Below, in pieces: positions 7,296 to 11,675 of a stretch of 12,412 nucleotides of DNA. Positions within the stretch are counted from its first letter, which is position 1. The number at the start of each line of letters is the position of its first letter. The DNA is taken from assembly GCA_040879985.1 (NCBI GenBank), contig JBBDJH010000017.1, positions 1 to 12,412 of the forward strand. The letters are read 5' to 3'. Source of the stretch: VRUE01 sp040879985 (lineage in GTDB: Bacteria > Actinomycetota > Thermoleophilia > Solirubrobacterales > 70-9). The notes under the pieces are model-generated. The model searched no databases, was not told the origin of the DNA, and worked only from the letters and a program-made list of their open reading frames with translations. Made by a program: the position numbers and the translations under genes.

Positions 7296-7558
7296 CGCCG
7301 TCCCTCGGAGACGTACTCGGCTGCGGCTTTTCCGCTTCCGCGTCCCTTGACCGGCTTCGGAACGTGGCGCGTCCCGTTGCCCGGCCTGACTTCGCCTCGG
7401 GCGATCATCGCCGCCAGGTGCGGCGGCGTCTCCGTAGAGACGATCCGGGCCACCGCCTTGCCCCGCCGGGTGACCGTGACCGATTCACCGGCCTCAACCC
7501 GGTCGATGATCTTGCTGGTGTCGTTCTTCAACTCCCGTATCCCGACCGTCTCACTCAT
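7292..7558 (-). CDS. vapB: Orphan VapB antitoxin (Phd/YefM family)
   Basis: The 88-residue protein MSETVGIRELKN... starts at ATG 7558. An in-frame TTG 12 codons upstream is rejected because it lies in the promoter -35 box. The N-terminal half is the Phd/YefM DNA-binding fold: GIRELKNDTSKIIDRVEAGE, then VTVTRRGKAVARIV. The C-terminal half (AMIARGEVRPGNG..., AAEYVSEGRR) would be the toxin-binding tail. By my alignment 77 of 88 residues equal the copy at 10326-10592, and both ends are conserved. The frame is intact although the partner vapC is truncated, which suggests selection to keep it or a recent event. It could still repress its own promoter and bind the VapC of the neighbouring element. 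That cross-binding is inference. Confidence 0.88.
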   Translation of the reverse strand: MSETVGIRELKNDTSKIIDRVEAGESVTVTRRGKAVARIVSTETPPHLAAMIARGEVRPGNGTRHVPKPVKGRGSGKAAAEYVSEGRR

Positions 7559-7594
7559 GTGGCTACATTGACGCCCCAGGTAGCTGCAAGTCAA
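7559..7594 (-). promoter_or_regulatory. vapB promoter, left copy (probably leaderless)
   Basis: Minus strand: TTGACT (7594-7589), 16 bp, GTCAAT (7572-7567), then only 8 nt to the ATG. A start point 6-8 nt after the -10 would fall at the start codon, and there is no ribosome-binding site. GCTAC and GTAGC half-sites flank the -10 region. The -10 is weaker than TACAAT in the right copy. Confidence 0.5.
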
Positions 7595-7811
7595 GCATTA
7601 CGGCCCGAGGCGTGGCCGAGGGCGAAGGGGATGCCCTCTTCGGCCAGCTTGATGACCTCCGCGTAGGAGTCGCCGGCGGCCCGATCGAGACGTGGATCGT
7701 CTCGGCGGTAAGCGCCCGGTCAATGGCCTCCGCTGCGACTTGCGAGCGCCCTGCGAGCGTGTCCTTGAGCAGCCAGAGCAGCACATGCGTATCGGCGAGG
7801 ACGGCGGCCAC
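7591..7811 (-). pseudogene. Broken PIN-domain toxin of a second TA family
   Basis: From GTG 7811 the frame reads AAVLADTHVLLWLLKDTL, the typical N-terminus of a PIN toxin (first catalytic Asp in ADTHVLLWLL), then AAEAIDRALTAETIHVS. A frameshift near 7675-7685 follows. The next coherent stretch, SYAEVIKLAEEGIPFALG, is in another frame and contains the second conserved acidic residue (Glu in YAEV). It ends at TGA 7591-7593, inside the vapB promoter's -35 region. The C-terminal half with the remaining acidic residues is absent, apparently replaced by the vapB unit. It differs in sequence from the vapC at 9901-10329, so it comes from another TA system. Confidence 0.65.
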
Positions 7812-7819
7812 GGAGAGAT

Positions 7820-7957
7820 CTACTCAGCCTTGCCGCGCAGAGCCTCTTGGCGAGCTGCCTTGATGTCGGCGATCTCAATCGTCGGCAGCTTGTCGGCGAG
7901 CGCGCCGGTGGGCCGAGGTCGATCGTGCGCTGGGCGCTTCTAGATGACCTTCGCCAT
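7820..7957 (-). pseudogene. Antitoxin remnant with in-frame TAG
   Basis: From ATG 7957 the reading is MAKVI, TAG, then KRPAHDRPRPTGALADKLPT and on to ARQEALRGKAE before a second TAG at 7820-7822. Without the first stop this would be a 45-residue protein ending 8 nt before the PIN toxin's GTG, the usual antitoxin-toxin spacing. The TAG could derive from CAG (Gln) by one change. I recognise no family motif; the call rests on position, size and protein-like composition after the stop. Confidence 0.45.
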
Positions 7958-7986
7958 GCCCCAAGAGTATCGGGTGGCATTCGGAG

Positions 7987-8280
7987 TCAGGCGCCCTTGA
8001 GCTCGCCCTCTGTGCTGAGGCGGTAGGAACTCTTCACGACACCCCGCACGCGATCCTCGTTTACACATTGCAGAACCTGCAGCCTAGCCAGGCGGCGTAC
8101 GTGGTAGGCGATGTGCGTGAGTTGCTGCTCAGCGCCGAAAATGTGGCCGAGATCCGAGCATGAAACTGGCCTGTCGATCCATTCGAGCGCCTCGACGATC
8201 TCGACCTGCAGCGGGTGCAGGAGGTGGGCCGAGAGATGTCCCCACCAGCGGTCTCGTGATCGACTGGCCCCTCTGCTCAT
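7987..8280 (-). CDS. Small winged helix-turn-helix DNA-binding protein
   Basis: This 97-residue protein starts at ATG 8280 with a good GGAGG 8 nt upstream. After a basic N-terminus comes an ArsR-like winged-helix fold. HLLHPLQVEIVEALEWIDRP is helix 1 with the following turn, SCSDLGHIFG is helix 2, LTHIAYHVRRLARLQVL is the recognition helix, and the VVKSSYRL strand is part of the wing. No metal-binding Cys pair or effector domain is present, so the ligand is unknown and the protein is probably a simple transcriptional regulator. Similar short wHTH proteins are frequent in Thermoleophilia as I recall. Its 3' end is 29 bp from the antitoxin remnant on the same strand. The other winged-helix gene (8917-9564) is divergent from it across an AT-rich gap. 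Confidence 0.75.
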   Translation of the reverse strand: MSRGASRSRDRWWGHLSAHLLHPLQVEIVEALEWIDRPVSCSDLGHIFGAEQQLTHIAYHVRRLARLQVLQCVNEDRVRGVVKSSYRLSTEGELKGA

Positions 8281-8670
8281 GAGTCATCCCTCCGATGATC
8301 GATTGCGCGCACTTGTCGCTCTGGAGTGAGCAGCACCGGGACCGCGGCGCACTCACGCCACGGCCCCGGGGGAATCTCCGCCCGCCCGCTTCGCTGGGAG
8401 GCACTGAGCAGGCCGGGCTTCTTCCCTGTCGTGTACATCGGAGCGATTCTCTACGCCAAGTGCGCTGCTGTCTATACACAATATTCGAGAGAAGTTGCGT
8501 GAAGTGCTCAGAATTCGCTAGCCGAATCTGCGGTCGTCCTTGCGAACGACGGAAGTTCGGCACGCGGCCGGTTCCCCTTGTGGAGAACCAACCGGCCGCA
8601 GGCCCCGTCCAGACCGGACGATTGGCTGCGGACTGGATTGCGGGTCAGGCCCCGCGCTAAGACAAATCTC
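8281..8670. other. Intergenic region upstream of the small wHTH gene
   Basis: I see no convincing gene in these 390 bases on either strand; the open frames have no ribosome sites or recognisable protein. The part at 8450-8520 is AT-richer (TATACACAATATTC) and could hold a promoter for the minus-strand wHTH gene. I could not pair a good -35 with the TATAGA at 8476-8471. A strong hairpin lies at 8564-8599. Confidence 0.5.
8564..8599. repeat. Strong GC hairpin
   Basis: GCGGCCGGTT (8564-8573) is perfectly complementary to AACCGGCCGC (8590-8599). An alternative inner stem of GGTTCCCC with GGAGAACC (one G-T pair) around TTGT gives a similarly stable fold. On the minus strand it lies about 72 nt after the stop of the 19-codon ORF. 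It could be a terminator or an RNA structure, but has no T-tract. Confidence 0.55.
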
Positions 8671-8730
8671 TTACCCGAGCTTGACTACCCGCTCGGCACG
8701 AAACACGGAGTCCACGCGGCTGATCTTCAT
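8671..8730 (-). CDS. Candidate 19-residue peptide with perfect Shine-Dalgarno
   Basis: ATG 8730 opens MKISRVDSVFRAERVVKLG and stops at TAA 8671. Its only strong support is the ribosome site: AAGGAGGT (8746-8739) is the full complement of the usual 16S 3' end, 8 nt before the ATG. No other start in the window has so good a match. Upstream is an AT-rich stretch that could hold a promoter, and downstream is the hairpin at 8564-8599. The peptide is basic, with no signal or hydrophobic segment. It could be a regulatory leader, a small functional peptide, or the surviving start of a deleted gene. I do not recognise it. Confidence 0.35.
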   Translation of the reverse strand: MKISRVDSVFRAERVVKLG

Positions 8731-8759
8731 TCCTCTCCACCTCCTTGGTCGGTTGTCCC

Positions 8760-8916
8760 TTCGACGATGAAATCCGACCAGAAAATAGTGGAGAAAGTTT
8801 CAGCAATGAGCGAAAATGTAGCCAAAAACGTGCGTTTACTCTGAAATTCCGCTATACAACCCTGGTCGTATCCCAATAAGCCAGCATGGAGCAGGCGCGA
8901 AAACGAGGAGATCACC
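8760..8916. promoter_or_regulatory. AT-rich divergent control region
   Basis: This stretch is clearly richer in A/T than the rest of the window and separates the minus-strand peptide ORF from the plus-strand wHTH gene. On the plus strand TATACA (8853-8858) is a plausible -10 for the wHTH gene 58 nt downstream, though no good -35 is placed 16-18 bp before it. AATGTAGCCA (8815-8824) is identical to the ten bases just before both vapB start codons. Confidence 0.4.
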
Positions 8917-9564
8917 GTGGCAAGAAAAGGCAAGGGCGACAGCAAGCGGCGGAAGGAAAAGGCGGAGAAGTCCGCGGAGCGGATCGTCTCCCACGTAGCC
9001 AACCACCCGATTCGATTGGACGCGTACCTGACCACCTTCGAAGCGCTTGCAAGTCCCAATGAGGTGGCAAAGCTGCTTAAAAAACCACTTGCGAGCGCGA
9101 GCTTCCACATCACCGAACTGAAAAAAGCGGGTGTGATTGAGCTTATGAAGACCGTGCCGCGTAGGGGGGCTGTGGAGCACTTTTATCGGGCGGTCAAACC
9201 GCCCGAGATTGGTACCGAGGAATGGGAGAAGATGCCGAGATCGGCACGCCGCAGAGTTCTGACGATCGGCGTTAGCGTGGTCGTGGCCGACATTCTTTCG
9301 GCGCTGCGCCACAGAAAACTCGAAAGCGATGACCGGATGTATCTCGTTTGGATGCCGATGAGGCTCAATGCCAAGGGCAAGCAGGCGATGGACGAGCTAC
9401 AGGCGGAGATGCTGGAGCGCATGAAGGCGATCAGCGGGGACTTCGCGGCTGACGAAAACGATGCTGAAGTCCCAACCCGAGTTGCCGTGTCGCTCTGGTT
9501 CGAGCGCGGCCAGGGGGGCATCCGCAGGCCACGGGACATCCCAGGCCTCGAAAACTTGGAGTAG
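8917..9564 (+). CDS. Winged helix-turn-helix regulator (ArsR-like)
   Basis: This 215-residue protein starts at GTG 8917 with GAGGAG 6 nt upstream. Residues 1-25 are a strongly basic tail (KGKGDSKRRKEKAEK). The DNA-binding domain follows at about 28-95: HPIRLDAYLTTFEALASPNE, VAKLLKKPLASASFHITELK with the recognition helix, KAGVIELMKTV and the wing RRGAVEHFYRAV. The C-terminal half (EEWEKMPRSARRRVL...) is helical and probably mediates dimerisation, with an MDELQAEMLERMKAI coiled-coil-like segment. This layout is a frequent wHTH type in Thermoleophilia. The base composition is lower in GC than the housekeeping genes to the left, which fits an accessory region. The target is unknown; the divergent AT-rich region is the natural candidate. 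It is the last gene before the tRNA fragment. Confidence 0.82.
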   Translation: MARKGKGDSKRRKEKAEKSAERIVSHVANHPIRLDAYLTTFEALASPNEVAKLLKKPLASASFHITELKKAGVIELMKTVPRRGAVEHFYRAVKPPEIGTEEWEKMPRSARRRVLTIGVSVVVADILSALRHRKLESDDRMYLVWMPMRLNAKGKQAMDELQAEMLERMKAISGDFAADENDAEVPTRVAVSLWFERGQGGIRRPRDIPGLENLE

Positions 9565-9619
9565 TGCATGTGGGCAGCGGTTGTCGCTGAGAGGGCAGCA
9601 GGCTGAGCGAGAGACTGAT

Positions 9620-9650
9620 GGGTGCCGTCCCGTACCACCCTCGTACCACC
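9620..9650. repeat. Tandem CGTACCACC repeats left of the tRNA fragment
   Basis: CGTACCACC occurs at 9631-9639 and 9642-9650 (11-bp period), just after GGGTGCCGTCC (9620-9630). Short direct repeats like these near a tRNA attachment site resemble integrase arm-type binding sites. That function is inferred from position only. Confidence 0.4.
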
Positions 9651-9755
9651 GTCTTGCACCGGGACAGCCGGATTCAGCCGGATCGGTCCGGACGAGGTTG
9701 GGGCCAACAAGAGGCCTCGCAAACCGCTCTGGCAAGCCAGATTCGGCTCGGTGAG

Positions 9756-9814
9756 CGGAGGGGGTGGGATTCGAACCCACGAGACACCCGAGGGCATCTA
9801 ACGGCTTTCAAGGC
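9756..9814 (-). other. tRNA-Ser(UGA) 3' fragment, attachment site
   Basis: On the minus strand the bases run from the anticodon arm (loop CTTGAAA, anticodon TGA) through a long class-II variable arm (CCCTCGGG core). The T arm follows (GTGGG, TTCGAAT, CCCAC), then the acceptor 3' strand CCCCTCC and discriminator G. No CCA is encoded. Upstream (9815-9860) there is no D arm and no GGAGGGG to pair with the acceptor, so this is not a working tRNA. A clean break near the anticodon loop is typical of integration at a tRNA gene. Confidence 0.8.
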
Positions 9815-9862
9815 CAGGAATTAGGTCCAGCGTTTGGCTTGCTAGAGCCGTTGTTCGTCTTG

Positions 9863-9883
9863 GGGTGCCAGTCCGGGTGCCAG
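9863..9883. repeat. Tandem GGGTGCCAG repeats right of the tRNA fragment
   Basis: GGGTGCCAG occurs at 9863-9871 and 9875-9883 (12-bp period), between the tRNA fragment and the vapC stop. It resembles GGGTGCCGTCC on the other side of the fragment. Integrase arm sites are a reasonable but unproven reading. Confidence 0.4.
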
Positions 9884-9900
9884 CCGCTGCATTCCAGGCG

Positions 9901-10329
9901 TCAGGACTGCTCGGGAATCAGCGCGAAGCCCTCCTTGTCGGCCGCCTCGCTCAGTTCGTTGTCCCAGCACATGAAGACAACTTCCTCGCCTTCGGCGAAG
10001 GCGAGGGCACCGGCAAGGTGGACGGCATCGTATGCCCGCAGCGCGTGGTCGCGGGCTGTCTTGGCCGCGACTTCGATCAGCGTATCCGTCACCTCGCGAA
10101 CGTAGAGAGTCGCCCAGATCACATCCAGTTCGTCTAGGGCGGCTCGATATTTGGCAGGAGAGAGTCGCTTGCCCTTTCGCATTCGAGTCAGCGCTGAAGT
10201 GGCCTCGACATAGGCGACAGCAGTCGTACGCGAGCCGTTGGCGTCGGCGTAAGCGGAGCGGGCCAGATCGCTGTCCGGCTCATCGACCAGCAACTTGACC
10301 AGGGCGCTCGTATCGAAATAGACGCTCAG
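9901..10329 (-). CDS. vapC: VapC toxin, PIN-domain ribonuclease
   Basis: This 142-residue PIN-domain RNase is the toxin that its VapB neutralises by direct binding. The acidic residues expected for Mg2+ binding are Asp6 (SVYFDTSALVKLL), Glu42 (AYVEATSAL), Asp101 (RAYDAVHLAGAL) and Asp123 (FMCWDNELS). The first canonical start in frame is TTG 10293, but using it would delete Asp6 and the first strand. The frame upstream is open only back to a TAA inside vapB and has no ATG, GTG or TTG. I therefore place the start at CTG 10329, which overlaps the vapB stop as CTGA, like the usual ATGA overlap. The same arrangement is seen in the remnant at 7295. The stop lies about 90 bp from the tRNA fragment. 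Confidence 0.87.
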   Translation of the reverse strand: MSVYFDTSALVKLLVDEPDSDLARSAYADANGSRTTAVAYVEATSALTRMRKGKRLSPAKYRAALDELDVIWATLYVREVTDTLIEVAAKTARDHALRAYDAVHLAGALAFAEGEEVVFMCWDNELSEAADKEGFALIPEQS

Positions 10330-10592
10330 CGCCGTCCCTCGGAGACGTATTCGGCCGCGGTTTTACCCTCGCCACTCGCCTTGACCGGCTTGGGAATGTG
10401 GCGGACTCCGTTGCCGGGCCGGACCTCGCCTCGCGCGATCATCGCCGCCAGGTGCGGCGGCGTCTCCGTCGAGACGATCCGCGCAACCGGCTTGCCGCGC
10501 CGAGTGACCGTGATCGGCTCACCGGCCTCGACCCGGTCGATGATCTGGCTGGTCCCGTTCTTCAACTCGCGTATTCCGACCGTCTCGCTCAT
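10326..10592 (-). CDS. vapB: VapB antitoxin (Phd/YefM family)
   Basis: This 88-residue partner of VapC starts at ATG 10592. The Phd/YefM fold covers about residues 1-55 (GIRELKNGTSQIIDRVEAGE, ITVTRRGKPVARIV). The remaining tail, with RPGNG and AAEYVSEGRR, should wrap the toxin. It differs from the orphan copy at 11 positions, clustered in the linker before AAEY. In this family the antitoxin, alone or with toxin, represses its own promoter; the dyad upstream fits that. The stop codon TGA overlaps the proposed CTG of vapC, so toxin synthesis is coupled to antitoxin translation. Confidence 0.92.
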   Translation of the reverse strand: MSETVGIRELKNGTSQIIDRVEAGEPITVTRRGKPVARIVSTETPPHLAAMIARGEVRPGNGVRHIPKPVKASGEGKTAAEYVSEGRR

Positions 10593-10628
10593 GTGGCTAC
10601 ATTGTAGTTCTAGAGAGCTACAAGTCAA
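10593..10628 (-). promoter_or_regulatory. vapBC promoter and operator inside the SIR2 gene end
   Basis: Minus strand: TTGACT (10628-10623), 16 bp, TACAAT (10606-10601), then 8 nt to the vapB ATG. Both boxes match consensus at 5/6. TGTAG (10622-10618) and CTACA (10607-10603) form an inverted repeat, spaced by 10 bp, between and over the boxes, where a repressor would block polymerase. The -35 is made from the last SIR2 codons (Leu-Asp), and TGTAG contains the SIR2 stop. The distance to ATG implies a leaderless transcript. Confidence 0.6.
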
Positions 10629-11616
10629 GGTGCTTCAAAGCAGCCTTGCCAAGGCCAACACCCGGCTTGAAATCGAGCTTGAAGACCAACGCATCGGGCA
10701 ACAGCTTGGCGACGCGCTTCTGCTCGTCGGCTGAGAAAGCCGAGACCGCAAGCCGCTGTTTAGGTGAAAGGTTCTGCAGACGATCAACGAGCATCCGATC
10801 ATGGAGTGAGTGACCGAGCACAAGAACGTTCGGCGTCTCGGTAACGGCGAGATCAAACTCACGCCACAATTCAGCGACAATAGCGTTCGCAACTGGCTCC
10901 TTCTGTGGATCGGGGTAGAGAACCACCGGCGTTCCGCGATTAGGGTCGTGTCCATCTTCAGCGTTCTCCAGAACCACGTCGCCGTCCCGCTCGTACCACC
11001 CCACGGCTCCATGGAGGTGAAGGACGGGGGTATCCGTTCCAGCGCCGTCAACCAAGTTGCCGGGCTTGAAAAGCTGGCGGCGGGGCGGCTCTCCTGCAAA
11101 GCCGTTGCGCACCCTCCGACCCATCCTGAGAAGGGCCGATTCGGCCGAACGGTCGTAGTTGGTCGTGGCGAGGACAACGCTCGGGTCGCCTAGCTGGGAG
11201 AGCAAGGTTTCGTATGCAATGGTGGCCTTCTCATCATCGACGGCGGCGTGGCTGAACTGCTTGTACAGGGTTTCGTCTAGGGCCCCCTTGAAGGCCTTTA
11301 GTCGTCTCCTGGTGGCATCGCGCGCCTTCACGACGGGGGGTTTGATCTGAGGGCCCTCTTTGCCGAGATCCTCGAACTTCTCCTCTAAATGACGCACCCG
11401 CTCCCATTCAAGCAACTCGCCCAGAGCTTGCTCGAAATCGGGTCCGTTCAAATCAGGGTCGAGATTGCATGCGGAGGCCAGGCCGCGCTCGCGGTTATTC
11501 AGTGCCGCGCACAGTGACGCAGCCCAATGGGCCATTAGCGGCAATTGTGAGTCGTCGACTCCAAGGTTGCGGCTTGCGCCCGCGCCGGTGATCAAAAGCA
11601 GCTTCAAGGCGGACAC
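10618..11616 (-). CDS. Standalone SIR2-like protein, probable NADase
   Basis: The 332 residues show the marks of the SIR2_2-type family used in many defence systems. LLLITGAGASRNLG (6-19) is the NAD-binding glycine loop. ATTNYD (150-155) carries the Asn/Asp pair, LHLHG (199-203) the likely catalytic His202, and VLVLGHSLHD is the second nucleotide-binding element. There are no Zn-finger cysteines and no added effector, TPR or sensor domain, so it is neither a classic deacetylase nor a fused defence protein. Members of this family deplete NAD+ to stop phage growth; here that is inference. It starts at GTG 11616 without a Shine-Dalgarno, 59 bp after the integrase stop. It ends within the vapB promoter. 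The middle (residues 60-110) is charged and helical and could sense a trigger or mediate oligomers. Confidence 0.82.
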   Translation of the reverse strand: MSALKLLLITGAGASRNLGVDDSQLPLMAHWAASLCAALNNRERGLASACNLDPDLNGPDFEQALGELLEWERVRHLEEKFEDLGKEGPQIKPPVVKARDATRRRLKAFKGALDETLYKQFSHAAVDDEKATIAYETLLSQLGDPSVVLATTNYDRSAESALLRMGRRVRNGFAGEPPRRQLFKPGNLVDGAGTDTPVLHLHGAVGWYERDGDVVLENAEDGHDPNRGTPVVLYPDPQKEPVANAIVAELWREFDLAVTETPNVLVLGHSLHDRMLVDRLQNLSPKQRLAVSAFSADEQKRVAKLLPDALVFKLDFKPGVGLGKAALKHLDL

Positions 11617-11631
11617 ATCATATGAACTGTC

Positions 11632-11649
11632 GGGGGTGGCCCGACCCCC
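11632..11649. repeat. GC hairpin between integrase and SIR2 gene
   Basis: GGGGGT (11632-11637) and ACCCCC (11644-11649) can form a 6-bp stem with a six-base loop, 15 nt upstream of the SIR2 GTG. No T-tract follows on the minus strand. It might weaken read-through or mask the SIR2 start; both are guesses. Confidence 0.35.
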
Positions 11650-11675
11650 TGAATTCGGTCCCGCCTGCCCAACCC

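Larger units (their letters stand above)
7251..7594. repeat. vapB direct repeat, left copy
   Basis: These 344 bp align without gaps to 10285-10628 in the same orientation, offset 3,034 bp. The repeat covers the vapB promoter, all of vapB and the first 15 codons of vapC. Divergence is scattered and mostly at third codon positions. Outside both ends similarity is lost, so the unit moved with its own promoter. Confidence 0.85.
10285..10628. repeat. vapB direct repeat, right copy
   Basis: This is the partner of 7251-7594, same orientation and no indels between the two. Recombination between the copies would delete 3,034 bp, including both wHTH/TA-debris segments, the tRNA fragment and vapC. Confidence 0.85.

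Noticed and set aside
8129..8563. 144-codon minus-strand frame over the small wHTH gene
   Set aside because: It overlaps the real wHTH frame, which has a GGAGG ribosome site and a clear fold; this frame has neither.
9728..9741. TCTGGCAAGCCAGA dyad next to the tRNA fragment as a terminator
   Set aside because: A two-base loop cannot form a hairpin of that stem, and there is no T-tract; it may be chance.
9756..9860. A complete, functional tRNA-Ser
   Set aside because: No D arm and no GGAGGGG acceptor 5' strand can be found upstream of the anticodon arm.
9631..9883. CRISPR array
   Set aside because: The repeats are only 9 bp, two per group with 2-3 bp between, and there is no spacer structure or cas gene.
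10293..10293. TTG as vapC start
   Set aside because: It would remove the first strand and the catalytic Asp6 conserved in both copies (SVYFDTSALVKLL).
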